NCBI RefSeq assembly: GCF_021249345.1
Contig: NZ_CP089588.1
Span: 2,232,001-2,296,000 of the forward strand
Direction: 5' to 3'
DNA: 64,000 nucleotides
DNA from: Halobacterium wangiae
GTDB taxonomy: Archaea; Halobacteriota; Halobacteria; Halobacteriales; Halobacteriaceae
Part shown: positions 48,925 to 58,903 of the stretch, piece after piece
How positions within the stretch are numbered: position 1 is the stretch's first letter
Layout: each line of letters opens with the position of its first letter
Made by a program: the position numbers and the translations under genes
The notes under the pieces: generated by a model
Told to the model about the DNA's origin: nothing
Databases searched by the model: none
The model's input: the letters and a program-made list of their open reading frames with translations, nothing else

Positions 48925-51900
48925 ATGCGCCACGGAGCGTCCCGTGGGAACATGCACCAAGGCACGAACGGCAGTTCTCTTCTCGCGGACCCCGACGACG
49001 CCAGGTCGAACTGCGGCGTCGGCGTCGTCGTCGACCTCGACGGCGACCGCTCCCACCGCGTACTGGCAGACGCACTCACCGTACTCGAGAACCTCGACCA
49101 CCGCGGCACGACGGGGGCCGAAGAGAACACCGGTGACGGCGCCGGCGCGCTCGTCCAGACGCCCCACGAGTTCCTCGCCGACGAGTTCGACGGTCTCCCG
49201 GAGACGTACGCCGTCGGCTCCCTGTTCCTCCCGCGGGACGCCGACGAGCGCGCCGCCGTCCAAGAGGCCATCGAGTCCGTACTCGCTGGCCGCGGCCTCA
49301 CCGTCGAGGACTGGCGTGCCGTCCCGACCGACAACAGCGACCTCGGGCAGACCGCACTGGACGCCGAACCGCACGTCGCGCAGTGTCTCGTCCGGCCCGA
49401 CGGCTGTACGGACTTCGAGAAGGCGCTGTACGTCGGCCGGAACGACGTCGAGGCCACCGTCGACCACGACCAGTGTTACGTCTGCTCGCTGGACGCCGAC
49501 ACACTCGTCTACAAGGGCCTGCTGAAGGGCGACCAGGTCGGCGACTACTACCCGGACCTCCGCGACGAGCGCGTCGAGACCGGGTTCGCGCTCGTCCACG
49601 CGCGGTTCTCGACGAACACGCTCGGCGCTTGGCACCTCGCCCACCCGTACCGGACCATCGTCCACAACGGCGAGTTCAACACCATCCAGGGGAACGTGAA
49701 CTGGATGCGCGCACGCGAGGCGGACCTCGACAGCGCGGGCTTCTCCGAGGACGAACTCGCAGCCGTCCTCCCGGTCGTCGACGACCCCGAGCAGTCCGAC
49801 ACCGCGAGCGTCGACAACGCCCTCGAACTCCTCATGCAGACCGGCCGCTCGCTCCCGCACGCGCTCCGGATGCTCGTCCCCGAGGCGTGGCAGCGCGACG
49901 ACCGGATGAGCGAGGCGCGCCGCGAGTTCTACGACTACCACGCGAGCCTCGTCGAACCGTGGGACGGCCCCGCGCTCGTCATCGGCACGGACGGCGACCG
50001 CGTCGGCGGCGTCCTCGACCGCAACGGCCTCCGCCCCTGCCGCTACGAGGTTCGGGCGGACGGCACGCTCGTGATGGCCTCCGAGCAGGGCGCACTCGAC
50101 GGCGACGCCAGCGAGGTGACCGAGCGCGGCCGCCTCGCACCCGGGCAGCTGTTCCTCGCGGAACCCGGTCGCGGCGTCGTCGACGACGCCGACGTCTTCG
50201 ACGAACTCACCGACGAGCGCTACGGCGAGTGGGTCGACGACCACCAGATCCTCCCGGAGACGGGCGGGGACGTCCTGCCGAGCGACCCGACCGACGACCT
50301 GCGCGCCACCCAGGCGCTGTTCGGCTACACCGAGGACGAACTGAACGAACTCGTCGCGCCGATGGTCGCCGACGGCAAGGACCCCGTGGGCTCGATGGGC
50401 GACGACGCGCCGCTACCGGGGCTCTCGACGTTCAACCACCCGCTGGCTTCGTACTTCCGCCAGCTGTTCGCGCAGGTGACGAATCCGCCGATCGACTACA
50501 TCCGCGAGGACCTCGTGACGAGCGTGGAGACGCGACTCGGCCGCCAGCGCAACCTCCTCGCGGAGTCCCCGGAACACGCTCGGCAAGCCGTCCTCGACAG
50601 CCCCGTGCTCGCGGACGCCGACCTCGCGGCACTCCGGGACACGGACCTCCGGAGCGCAACCATCGACCTCGCGTTTGACGCCGAGGCGGACCTCGAGACT
50701 GGCGTCGAGGCCGTCCAGCGGGCCGCCGCGGACGCCGTCGAGGACGGTGCGGAACTGCTGGTGCTCTCGGACCGCGCCGCGGGCGAAGGATCACTCCCGA
50801 TTCCGTCGCTGCTCGCGACGGGCGCGGTCCACCACCACCTGGTCCGCGAGGGACTGCGTGCCCGGGTCGGACTCGTCGTCGAAGCGGGCGACGTGCGCAC
50901 CGTCCACCAGCTATGTGCCACGGTCGGCTACGGCGCGGGCGCGGTCAACCCCTACCTCGCCGTCGAGTCTGCCTGCGACCTCGTCGCGGGGCCGGACGGG
51001 GCGGCCCCCGAGGACGCCGTCTCGTCGTACCTCGGCGCGCTCGAAGACGGCCTGCTGAAGGTAATGTCGAAGATGGGCATCTCCACGGTCGCCTCCTACC
51101 AGGGCGCACAGATCTTCGAGGTCGTCGGCCTCGACAGCTCCGTCGTCGACCGGTTCTTCGAGGGGACCGCGAACCGGACGGAGGGCATCGACCTCGACGG
51201 GCTGGAGGCCCACCTCCGGGAGCGCCACGCGGCGGCGTCCGAGGACGAGGACGCATCCCTCGACCGCATCGGCGAGTTCGAGAACCGCACGTCCGGCCGG
51301 TTCCACCAGTGGAACCCGAAGACCGTCCACAGCCTCCAGCAGGCCGTCGAGCACGGCGACTACGGCGCGTTCGAGGAGTACGCGGCGCAGGTGAACGACC
51401 AGACCGAACAGCTCCAGACGCTGCGGGGTCTCCTCGACGTCGAGACGGGTGACCGCGAATCTATCCCCGTCGACGAGGTAGAGCCACTCTCCGCCATCGT
51501 CGAGCGGTTCTCGACGGCGGCGATGAGCCTCGGCAGCCTCAGTCCGGAGGCCCACGAGACGAACGCGGAGGCCGCGAACTCGCTCGGCGCGAAGGCGAAC
51601 ACGGGCGAGGGCGGCGAGCCACCGGAGCGCTTCGGCACCGACCGCGAGTGCAAGATCAAACAGGTGGCCTCGGGGCGCTTCGGCGTCACCTCGGAGTACC
51701 TCGCGGCCGCCGAGGACCTCCAGATCAAGATGGCCCAGGGGTCGAAGCCCGGCGAGGGCGGCCACCTCCCCGGGAAGAAGGTCAACGAGATGATCGCGGA
51801 CGTGCGCTGCTCGACGCCGGGTGTCGGCCTCATCAGCCCGCCACCCCAGCACGACATCTACAGCATCGAGGACCTCAAACAGCTGATTCACGACCTGCGC

Positions 51901-53409
51901 GCGGCCAACCCCGACGCGCGCGTCCACGTCAAACTCGTCTCCGAGGCGGGCATCGGCACCGTCGCCGCTGGCTGTGCGAAGGCCGGCGCCGACTGCATCC
52001 ACATCTCCGGGCACTCCGGCGGGACCGGCGCGTCCCCGAAGACGAGCATCAAGCACGCGGGGCTGCCGTGGGAGCTCGGCCTCGCGGAGGCGAACCAGCT
52101 GCTCCGCGAGACGGGGCTGCGCTCCCGGGTGACCCTCCGCGTCGACGGCGGCCTCAAGACCGGCCGCGACGTCGCCGTCGGCGCGCTGCTGGGTGCCGAG
52201 GAGTTCGCGTTCGGCACCGCGTCGCTCGTGAGCGCGGGCTGTGTGATGGCGCGCATCTGCGAGACCAACAACTGCCCCACCGGCGTCGCCACGCAGGACC
52301 CCGAACTCCGCGACCGGTTCCGCGGCACCCCCGAGAAGGTGGCCAACTACCTCACGTTCGTCGCGCGCGAACTCCGCGAACTCGCTGCCGAACTCGGCTA
52401 CGAGACCATCGACGAGCTGGTCGGGCGGGTCGAGCACCTCTCCCAGCCGGAGTCCGACCACCCGGCCGGCCGCCACATCGACCTCTCCCGCGTCCTCGCG
52501 GCGCCGTCGGGCGACTCCCGGACGCGCACGCGGACGCAGGACAAGCCGGACGTGAGCCTCGACGAGGGCCTCCTCGACGCCGCAGCGCCGGCGCTCGAGG
52601 ACGGCAGCGAGGTCGAACTCTCCAGGGAGATCGCCACCAGCGACCGCTCGGTGGGCGCGCGCCTCTCCCACGCGGTCAGCAGCGAACACGGCGGACGGGG
52701 TCTCCCCGAGGACAGCGTCCACGTCTCCCTCGACGGGAGCGCCGGGCAGTCCTTCGGTGCGTTCCTCGCGCCCGGCGTCACGCTCTCGCTGACCGGCGCC
52801 GCCAACGACTACGTCGGGAAGGGGCTCTCCGGAGGCACCGTCGCGGTCCGGACGCCACCGGAGGCGGGCTTCGACCCTGCGGCGAACACGCTCGTCGGGA
52901 ACGTCGCGCTGTACGGCGCGACCGACGGCGAGTGCTACGTCAACGGCGTCGCCGGCGAGCGGTTCGCGGTCCGGAACTCGGGGGCGAACGCGGTCGTCGA
53001 GGGCGTCGGCGACCACGGCTGCGAGTACATGACCGGCGGCATCGTCGTCGTGCTCGGGGCCGTCGGCCGGAACTTCGCGGCTGGGATGTCCGGCGGCGTG
53101 GCCTACGTCTACGACCCCGGTGGCACGTTCGAGGAGCGCTGCAACACGGAGATGGTCGCCGTCTCACGCGACCTCTCGGAGGCCGACGAGGCTGCCGTCC
53201 GCCGCCTCGTGGAGAACCACGCCGCGCGCACGGGCAGCGACCGTGCGACCGCGCTCCTCGAGGACTGGGACGCCGCCGTCGAGCAGTTCGCGGCGGTGAT
53301 GCCGGACGCCTACCGTGACGCCATCGCCGAGCGGCCGGAGGCAGACGCCCGCCGCTCGCTGCCCGAGCGTGCGGGATGTGGTCACTCGCTCGCCGGGAGC
53401 GCGGACTGA
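48925..53409 (+). CDS. gltB: Glutamate synthase, large subunit
   Basis: 1494 residues. Makes glutamate from 2-oxoglutarate and glutamine. The N-terminal amidohydrolase has its nucleophile in NCGVGVVVD, preceded by about 29 residues likely removed on maturation. The central and FMN domains show GANTGEGGE-type (KANTGEGGEPPERF), GSKPGEGGHLPG, ISGHSGGTGASP and VDGGLKTGRDV; CVMARICETNNCPTGVA holds the 3Fe-4S cysteines (spacing 5 and 4). The C-terminal GXGXG domain follows with several GxxxG repeats (MTGGIVVVLG). No small-subunit gltD lies next to it, so the electron donor may be ferredoxin. Operator candidate upstream. Confidence 0.97.
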   Translation: MRHGASRGNMHQGTNGSSLLADPDDARSNCGVGVVVDLDGDRSHRVLADALTVLENLDHRGTTGAEENTGDGAGALVQTPHEFLADEFDGLPETYAVGSLFLPRDADERAAVQEAIESVLAGRGLTVEDWRAVPTDNSDLGQTALDAEPHVAQCLVRPDGCTDFEKALYVGRNDVEATVDHDQCYVCSLDADTLVYKGLLKGDQVGDYYPDLRDERVETGFALVHARFSTNTLGAWHLAHPYRTIVHNGEFNTIQGNVNWMRAREADLDSAGFSEDELAAVLPVVDDPEQSDTASVDNALELLMQTGRSLPHALRMLVPEAWQRDDRMSEARREFYDYHASLVEPWDGPALVIGTDGDRVGGVLDRNGLRPCRYEVRADGTLVMASEQGALDGDASEVTERGRLAPGQLFLAEPGRGVVDDADVFDELTDERYGEWVDDHQILPETGGDVLPSDPTDDLRATQALFGYTEDELNELVAPMVADGKDPVGSMGDDAPLPGLSTFNHPLASYFRQLFAQVTNPPIDYIREDLVTSVETRLGRQRNLLAESPEHARQAVLDSPVLADADLAALRDTDLRSATIDLAFDAEADLETGVEAVQRAAADAVEDGAELLVLSDRAAGEGSLPIPSLLATGAVHHHLVREGLRARVGLVVEAGDVRTVHQLCATVGYGAGAVNPYLAVESACDLVAGPDGAAPEDAVSSYLGALEDGLLKVMSKMGISTVASYQGAQIFEVVGLDSSVVDRFFEGTANRTEGIDLDGLEAHLRERHAAASEDEDASLDRIGEFENRTSGRFHQWNPKTVHSLQQAVEHGDYGAFEEYAAQVNDQTEQLQTLRGLLDVETGDRESIPVDEVEPLSAIVERFSTAAMSLGSLSPEAHETNAEAANSLGAKANTGEGGEPPERFGTDRECKIKQVASGRFGVTSEYLAAAEDLQIKMAQGSKPGEGGHLPGKKVNEMIADVRCSTPGVGLISPPPQHDIYSIEDLKQLIHDLRAANPDARVHVKLVSEAGIGTVAAGCAKAGADCIHISGHSGGTGASPKTSIKHAGLPWELGLAEANQLLRETGLRSRVTLRVDGGLKTGRDVAVGALLGAEEFAFGTASLVSAGCVMARICETNNCPTGVATQDPELRDRFRGTPEKVANYLTFVARELRELAAELGYETIDELVGRVEHLSQPESDHPAGRHIDLSRVLAAPSGDSRTRTRTQDKPDVSLDEGLLDAAAPALEDGSEVELSREIATSDRSVGARLSHAVSSEHGGRGLPEDSVHVSLDGSAGQSFGAFLAPGVTLSLTGAANDYVGKGLSGGTVAVRTPPEAGFDPAANTLVGNVALYGATDGECYVNGVAGERFAVRNSGANAVVEGVGDHGCEYMTGGIVVVLGAVGRNFAAGMSGGVAYVYDPGGTFEERCNTEMVAVSRDLSEADEAAVRRLVENHAARTGSDRATALLEDWDAAVEQFAAVMPDAYRDAIAERPEADARRSLPERAGCGHSLAGSAD

Positions 53410-53475
53410 GGTCCGCACTCAAACCGGAGTTTTAGTCTCCCCAACACCTTTCGCCCGCCCGAACGACGGTCCACC

Positions 53476-53973
53476 GTGTCTCGAACGTACAGCCGCCGCG
53501 CAGTGCTCGGCGTCTTCGGCGTGGGCCTCGCGGCGCTCACCGGCGCGACCTCCAAACCCTCGTGTGCACCGATCACGGGGTCCGCGCAGGTGGCGTGTCG
53601 CGGTCCGCTGTCGCTGTCCGGGCCGTCGTCGGTCGAGCCGGCCGGCTCGAACCCGCGGTTCGTCTGCCGCAACGAGGGGGCAGCCGCGGTCCAGGTCGCG
53701 GCCGGCGAGTGGGAACTGTACCGGTACGGCGACGGCTGGCGACGGCACGCGGTGGGGCAGACGGGTGAGACCGAGACGCTCGGGGCGGGCGAGGAGACGG
53801 CGTGGGTCCTCCTCCTCCTCGACGACGGACGCGGACAGTCTCTGAGCACGGCGTCGACAACGACGCGGTACGTCGGTCCCGTCTCGGTCCGACCGGGCCG
53901 GTACGCGTTCGCCGTGCGCGGCGCGCACAGCGGCGCGCAGTTCGAAGCGACCGCCAGGTTCACCGTCGAATAG
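53476..53973 (+). CDS. Tat-exported small protein
   Basis: 165 residues from a GTG. SRRAVLGVFGVGLAALTGA is a twin-arginine signal with a cut before TSKPSC. The mature part has two Cys (C30, C41) and, near residue 64, a third in RFVCRNEG; the rest is beta-rich (GEWELYRYGDGWRRHAVG, VRPGRYAFAVRG) as in immunoglobulin-like domains. Probably a cell-surface or wall protein of unknown role. It follows gltB by 66 bp. Confidence 0.75.
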   Translation: MSRTYSRRAVLGVFGVGLAALTGATSKPSCAPITGSAQVACRGPLSLSGPSSVEPAGSNPRFVCRNEGAAAVQVAAGEWELYRYGDGWRRHAVGQTGETETLGAGEETAWVLLLLDDGRGQSLSTASTTTRYVGPVSVRPGRYAFAVRGAHSGAQFEATARFTVE

Positions 53974-54008
53974 CCACCGCTTTTGTGGCGCCGACCCGAC
54001 TCTGTGGT

Positions 54009-54998
54009 ATGGATTCCGCACTCGTCGTCGGCGGTACGCGGTTCGTCGGCCGCCACCTCGTCGAGGAACTGCTCGCACACGACTACCACGTCACGACGTT
54101 CAACCGCGGCAACCACGACGACCCGTTCGCCGAGAACGACCGCGTGGACCGCGTCGAGGGCGACCGCAACGAGCGCAGGGACCTGCTGACGGCGAAACGC
54201 GAAGCCGACCCGGACGCCGTCTTCGACTGTATCGCGTACAAGCCCCGGGACGTGGAGTCCGCGACCGACATCTTCGCCGACGTCGACGCCTACGTCTACG
54301 TCTCCAGCGGGGCGGCGTACGCCGACGAGGAGGTCCCCAAATGCGAGGACGAGACGGCCCTGGAGAGTTGCACGGCCGAGCAGGCGACCGACGACTCGTG
54401 GGCGACCTACGGCCCGCGGAAGGCCGCGGGCGACCGAATCGTCTCCGAGGCGGCCGAACGTGGCGTGAACGCGATGGCAGTCCGTCCGCCGGTCATCTAC
54501 GGGCCCCACGACTACACCGAACGCCTCGCCTACTGGGTCCACCGCGTCGCCGAGTACGACGAGGTGGTGGTGCCGGGGGACGGCACGAACCTCTGGCAGC
54601 GCGCCTACGTCGAGGACGTGGCACAGGGGCTCCGGCTCGTCGCCGAGGAAGGCGACCCGGGCGAGGCGTACAACGTCGGCGACCGGAACGCGGTCACGCT
54701 CGACCGGATGCTCGACCTGATCGCGGACGCGCTCGAGACGGATGTGGAGCGAGCGTACACCAGTCCCCGCGAACTGTCCATCGTGGACCTCTCGCCGGAC
54801 GAGTTCCCGCTGTACCGCGACTACCCACACCTGCTGAGCACCTCGAAGATCGCCGAACTCGGCTACGAGTCGACCCCGCTCGACGAGGCGATGGCGCGCA
54901 CCGTCGAGGCCCACCGCGAGAACGGGCTGACCGGCGAGGACGAGGGTCCAGAGCGCGAGACGGAGGAGCGACTGCTCGACGTGCTCGGCACGGTCTGA
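54009..54998 (+). CDS. NAD-dependent epimerase/dehydratase family protein (extended SDR)
   Basis: 329 residues. The dinucleotide motif VVGGTRFVGRHLVEELL starts the Rossmann fold; VYVSSGAAYADEEVP contains the active-site Ser, and YGPRKAAGDR the Tyr-x-x-x-Lys pair; RPPVIYGPHDYTERLAYWVHRV is a family motif. These enzymes act on sugar nucleotides or, for this atypical SDR subgroup, on RNA or reductase substrates. The substrate cannot be assigned. A CTTTTG box about 29 nt upstream suggests leaderless transcription. Confidence 0.88.
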   Translation: MDSALVVGGTRFVGRHLVEELLAHDYHVTTFNRGNHDDPFAENDRVDRVEGDRNERRDLLTAKREADPDAVFDCIAYKPRDVESATDIFADVDAYVYVSSGAAYADEEVPKCEDETALESCTAEQATDDSWATYGPRKAAGDRIVSEAAERGVNAMAVRPPVIYGPHDYTERLAYWVHRVAEYDEVVVPGDGTNLWQRAYVEDVAQGLRLVAEEGDPGEAYNVGDRNAVTLDRMLDLIADALETDVERAYTSPRELSIVDLSPDEFPLYRDYPHLLSTSKIAELGYESTPLDEAMARTVEAHRENGLTGEDEGPERETEERLLDVLGTV

Positions 54999-55150
54999 GC
55001 CGCCGTCCCACGCCCCCCAAACTGTTTTGACAGCCGTCCGCGAACGAACGGTAGAGCTGACCGATGACCTGGCTTCTCTCTCACTGACGGCGCCGTCCAC
55101 CCGCCGTCGCTCGTCCGTACCGCGTTCGACTACCAGCAGCTACACCGACA

Positions 55151-55621
55151 ATGGAGATACGAGAAGCCACACCGGATGACGCACAGACCGTGAACGCAGA
55201 ACTGCTCGAACCCGGGTTCCGCGAGACGACCGCGGTCGACCCCGAGTTCTCGGAACTCGACGAGGCGGGCGTCGCGGACGCCGGCCTCGACCGCTGGCTG
55301 GACACCGAAGACCGTGTCGCATTCCTCGCCGAGCACGACGGCACGTTCGCCGGCTACATCGCCGGCATTCGTAACGACAGCCCACCGATTTACACGCGGG
55401 GTGATCGGACCCACGTCGACGGGCTCTACGTGAAACCCGCGTTCCGCCGCGAGGGCGTCGCCTCGGCGCTGTTCGACCGCATCGAGGCGTGGGCCCGCGA
55501 ACGGGACTGCGAGTACCTCGGCGTATCCGCGCACGTCGACAACGAGGCGGCGGTCGAGATGTACGACGACGCCTTCGAGCGGAAGTACGTGAGCTACCGC
55601 CGCCGTATCCGGGACGAGTAG
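55151..55621 (+). CDS. GNAT-family N-acetyltransferase
   Basis: 156 residues. MEIREATPDDAQTVNAELLEPGF opening, then the acetyl-CoA loop VKPAFRREGVASALFDRIEAWARERD (R-R-E-G-V-A) and the C-terminal VDNEAAVEMYDDAFERKYVSY. These are GNAT features; the acceptor (protein, antibiotic or metabolite) is unknown. Acts as a single gene 31 bp upstream of egsA; the latter has its own TATA box. Confidence 0.9.
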   Translation: MEIREATPDDAQTVNAELLEPGFRETTAVDPEFSELDEAGVADAGLDRWLDTEDRVAFLAEHDGTFAGYIAGIRNDSPPIYTRGDRTHVDGLYVKPAFRREGVASALFDRIEAWARERDCEYLGVSAHVDNEAAVEMYDDAFERKYVSYRRRIRDE

Positions 55622-55622
55622 A

Positions 55623-55630
55623 CTTTTACT
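55623..55630 (+). promoter_or_regulatory. TATA box of egsA
   Basis: CTTTTACT, directly after the GNAT stop, is about 27 nt upstream of the ATG at 55653. Confidence 0.5.
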
Positions 55631-55652
55631 CGCGCCCCGGCGACGTACTCCC

Positions 55653-56711
55653 ATGTTCGAGAAGTCGAAGTGGATCAGCCTCCCGCGGAACGTCGTGGTC
55701 GGGCACGACGTGCTCGACCAGACCCGGGAGGTCGTCGCCGACACCCACCTGACGGGGCGACCGCTCGTGGTGACGAGCCCCTCCCCGAAGGAGGTGGGCG
55801 CCGACCGCATCGTCTCGCAGTTCGCGGACGCCGGCGACGACCCCGAACTCGTCGTCGTCGACGAGGCGACCTTCGACGCCGTCGAGGACGTCCTCGCGGT
55901 CGCCCGGGAGGTCGACGCCGGCTACCTCGTCGGCGTCGGTGGCGGCAAACCCATCGACATCGCGAAGATGGCCAGTGACCACCTCGGCACCGCGTTCGTG
56001 AGCGTGCCGACGGCCGCGAGCCACGACGGCATCGTCTCCGGGCGCGGCTCCGTCCCGGAGGGCGACACCCGCCACTCCGTCGCCGCCGCGCCGCCGGTCG
56101 CCGTCGTCGCCGACACGGGTATCATCGCAGACGCGCCGTGGGCGCTCACCACCGCGGGCTGCGCTGACATCATCTCAAACTACACCGCGGTGAAGGACTG
56201 GCGACTCGCGAACCGCCTCCAGAACGTCCCGTACAGCGAGTACGCGGGATCGCTCAGCCAGATGACCGCGGAGATGCTCGTCGACAACGCCGACGTCATC
56301 AAGCCCGAACTGGAGGAGTCCGCGTGGGTGGTCGTGAAGGCGCTGGTCTCCTCGGGCGTCGCGATGTCCATCGCTGGCTCCTCGCGGCCCGCCTCGGGGA
56401 GCGAACACCTGTTCAGCCACCAGCTCGACCGCATCGCGCCGGGGAAGGCCCTCCACGGCCACCAGGTCGGCGTCGGCTCCATCCTCGCGGAGTACCTCCA
56501 CTCCGGCGAGCAGGGCGAGTGGCGGGCGGTCCGGGACGCGCTCGCCAGTCTCGACGCGCCGACGACCGCCGACGAACTCGGGGTCAGCGAGGGTGAGGTC
56601 CTGGAGGCGCTCACCTCGGCCCACGAGATCCGGGACCGCTACACGATCCTCGGCGGCGGCATCAGCGAGCCGGCCGCCCGCGAGGTCGCCCGGAAGACCG
56701 GCGTCATCTGA
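55653..56711 (+). CDS. egsA: sn-glycerol-1-phosphate dehydrogenase
   Basis: 352 residues. Reduces dihydroxyacetone phosphate to sn-glycerol-1-phosphate, the stereo-specific backbone of archaeal membrane lipids. MFEKSKWISLPRNVVVGHDVL, VGVGGGKPIDIAKM (NAD-binding), VPTAASHDGIVSGRGS and SRPASGSEHLFSHQLD...LHGHQVGVG with the zinc His/Asp ligands match archaeal EgsA. Its stop overlaps the convergent flippase-like gene by eight bases (TCATCTGA). Confidence 0.95.
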   Translation: MFEKSKWISLPRNVVVGHDVLDQTREVVADTHLTGRPLVVTSPSPKEVGADRIVSQFADAGDDPELVVVDEATFDAVEDVLAVAREVDAGYLVGVGGGKPIDIAKMASDHLGTAFVSVPTAASHDGIVSGRGSVPEGDTRHSVAAAPPVAVVADTGIIADAPWALTTAGCADIISNYTAVKDWRLANRLQNVPYSEYAGSLSQMTAEMLVDNADVIKPELEESAWVVVKALVSSGVAMSIAGSSRPASGSEHLFSHQLDRIAPGKALHGHQVGVGSILAEYLHSGEQGEWRAVRDALASLDAPTTADELGVSEGEVLEALTSAHEIRDRYTILGGGISEPAAREVARKTGVI

Positions 56712-57723
56712 CCGTCTCGTCGAGGGTGGTCAGTGCGAGCCCACCGATGGCGACGTGCGGACCGAACGTGGCCACGCGGAAGAGGACGAGCGCCGAGGCC
56801 AGTGCACCCAGCGGGTAGCCCGCGAACAGCGCCAGCAGCCCCCCGAGCGCCGCGTCGAGCGGTCCGACGCCGCCGGGAATCGGGAGCGCGAGCGCGAACC
56901 CCGCCACCGGCATCACCACCATCACCACGTACAGCGACACCGGGAGGCCGACGGCGTGCAGCGAGAAGAACAGCGGGAACACGTTGAGCAGCCAGCCGAG
57001 GGTGGCGGCGCCGACCGCGAGCGCGAGGCGCCGCCGGTCGTTGAGCAGCGCCTCGACACTCTCGAAGAAGCTGTCGAGGACGCCGTGAACCTGGGGCCGC
57101 GAGAGCCGGTCGTTCAACCGGGGGACGACGCGCCCGAACGTCCTGCGAACGACAGAGGACAGCCACAGCAGGACGTCGACGACGCGTCCCCGGCGGTGGG
57201 CGACGGCGACCAGCAGACCGACGGCGACGCCGAGCATCGCGACGAACGCCACGACCACGACGACCAGATTGCTCGTGTCTCCACCGCCCGCGGCGACGCC
57301 GGCGACGCCCGCGGTGGCGACGACGGCCGACGCCACTATCGTGAGGAACTCCCAGCTCGCGGCCGCGGCGACGCCCGAACTGACGGTGGTGGTGGCGTCC
57401 TTGCTGACGCTGTACGCGACGAACGCACTCCCGCCGACGGTGCCGGCGGGAATCAGACTCCGGACGAACGTCGCCGCTAGCCACGTACGACGGACGAGCG
57501 ACGCGTCCGCCCCCCGGGCCGGGACGTCGAGGACGATGCGCAGTCCCTCGGCGTTGACGACCATGCCGAGCACCGACACGGCGACCGCGACCGCGAAGAT
57601 ACCGAGGTCCGCGGTCTGGAGGTTCTGCACGACGCGCTCCCAGCCCACGCCGACGAGCAGGGCGACGACGATGGCGACGCCGACGAGAAGCCGGAACGCG
57701 ACGTCGCGACGGTCGTAGTCCAC
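56704..57723 (-). CDS. Flippase-like membrane protein (UPF0104/LPG synthase TM domain)
   Basis: 339 residues from a GTG start (VDYDRRDVAFRLLVG). Eight or so membrane segments with LIPAGTVGGSAFVAYSV, and near the C-terminus FALALPIPGGVGPLDAALGGLLALF, the most conserved motif of the lysylphosphatidylglycerol synthase TM family, which act as lipid flippases or glycolipid transporters. No synthase domain is attached. A TTTTTGA box at 57746-57753 lies 27 nt before the GTG and shows leaderless transcription, although the frame stays open to 57891. Confidence 0.85.
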   Translation of the reverse strand: MDYDRRDVAFRLLVGVAIVVALLVGVGWERVVQNLQTADLGIFAVAVAVSVLGMVVNAEGLRIVLDVPARGADASLVRRTWLAATFVRSLIPAGTVGGSAFVAYSVSKDATTTVSSGVAAAASWEFLTIVASAVVATAGVAGVAAGGGDTSNLVVVVVAFVAMLGVAVGLLVAVAHRRGRVVDVLLWLSSVVRRTFGRVVPRLNDRLSRPQVHGVLDSFFESVEALLNDRRRLALAVGAATLGWLLNVFPLFFSLHAVGLPVSLYVVMVVMPVAGFALALPIPGGVGPLDAALGGLLALFAGYPLGALASALVLFRVATFGPHVAIGGLALTTLDETVR

Positions 57724-57745
57724 ACCCCCTCCCACTCCCGACCGG

Positions 57746-57753
57746 TCAAAAAC
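57746..57753 (-). promoter_or_regulatory. TATA box of the flippase-like gene, inside the M48 gene end
   Basis: Reads GTTTTTGA on the minus strand, about 27 nt before the GTG at 57723. Its last three bases are the stop codon of the M48 protease gene, so the promoter of one gene includes the end of the other. It decides the GTG start. Confidence 0.55.
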
Positions 57754-58813
57754 GGTTGGGGTCACGGAGCCGGTCGAGGCGGCGGGAGACCGAGGGGTGC
57801 AGCGACAGCAGGCCGACCAGCGGCGGGCGTTCGGTCGGCACGAGGCCGCGGTCCGCGAGCGTGGCGAGTGCGGCGTCCATCGCCCTGGCACCGACGCGTC
57901 TCGCGGCGTACGCGTCGGCGTCGAACTCCGTCCAGCGCACGACCGGTCCGGCGGCCAGCAGTAGCCCGACCGAGGCCACCACGGCGGGCGCGAACTGGAC
58001 GACGACGCCGCTGGCCGCGAGGAACAGCGGGACGAGGGCGAGGCTGGTGGCGAGGAACCGGGCGAGCACGTGTCCGCGGCGGTGGTGGCCGGCCTCGTGA
58101 GCGACCACGGCGGCGGCCGATTGCGCGTCGAGCGTCCGGAGCAGCGCGTCCGTCACGAAGACGTACCGGAACCCGGGGAGGAGGCCGGCGGCGACGGCGT
58201 TCGCCACGGGGCTGCGGTCCGTGACGACGACGCGGACGCGGAGGCCACGCGCGCAGTTCGGCAGGACGGCGCGCTCCCCGTCCGTGAGGTCGCGTACGGG
58301 GCCGAAGTGGGCGGCCGCGATGGGAAGTCCGGCGACGACGGCGAGCGCGGCGCCCCCGACGTACAGGACGCCGACGAGCCCGGGTGGTGCCACCAGCCAC
58401 GCCGCGACGACGACGAACGCGGGGACCGTGAGCAGCCCCGCGATGGCGAGATACCGCCGGACGGTCGCGGGGTAGTCTGGCGACTGGCCGGCGACCGACG
58501 CCCACGCGGGCCGCGACCCGAGGTGGACTGCGAGCGCGGGCAGAACGCCCCCGACGACGACCGTACTCGCCAGCCCGGCGAGCAGGCCGAGCGTGAGGGG
58601 GCCGGGGACGGCGCTCGCGACGACGTCGTCGAGCGGCGATGCGGTCGCCAGGACGACGCCGCCGATGCCCACGCCGACCTGCAGGAGGCGGTTCGCGCGC
58701 CGGAGTCGGGCGGCTGCCGCCACGGGGTCTGTGGGTCGAACCGCGGCCGTCGCGACGAGCCAGCTCGCAGCGTACGCGCCGACGGGGAGTGCGAGGAGGG
58801 CGGCCGCGTGCAT
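57746..58813 (-). CDS. M48-family membrane zinc metalloprotease
   Basis: 355 residues starting MHAAALLALPVGAYAASW (ATG 58813). Several N-terminal spans, then the catalytic zinc motif VAHEAGHHRRGH (HExxH-like HEAGH) and, about 60 residues on, EFDADAYAA with the third ligand Glu. LLPGFRYVFVTDALLRTL before the zinc helix is typical of HtpX/Ste24-like proteases. A GTG at 58819 upstream would add two residues (Met-Cys). Likely a membrane protein quality-control protease. Confidence 0.88.
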   Translation of the reverse strand: MHAAALLALPVGAYAASWLVATAAVRPTDPVAAAARLRRANRLLQVGVGIGGVVLATASPLDDVVASAVPGPLTLGLLAGLASTVVVGGVLPALAVHLGSRPAWASVAGQSPDYPATVRRYLAIAGLLTVPAFVVVAAWLVAPPGLVGVLYVGGAALAVVAGLPIAAAHFGPVRDLTDGERAVLPNCARGLRVRVVVTDRSPVANAVAAGLLPGFRYVFVTDALLRTLDAQSAAAVVAHEAGHHRRGHVLARFLATSLALVPLFLAASGVVVQFAPAVVASVGLLLAAGPVVRWTEFDADAYAARRVGARAMDAALATLADRGLVPTERPPLVGLLSLHPSVSRRLDRLRDPNRF

Positions 58814-58903
58814 ACACACCTCGTACGGATCCGTGCCACTAAGCCGCGACGGTCACAGCCGCGACGGTCACGGACCTCGTTCCGAATCGACCACAGACTC
58901 CGT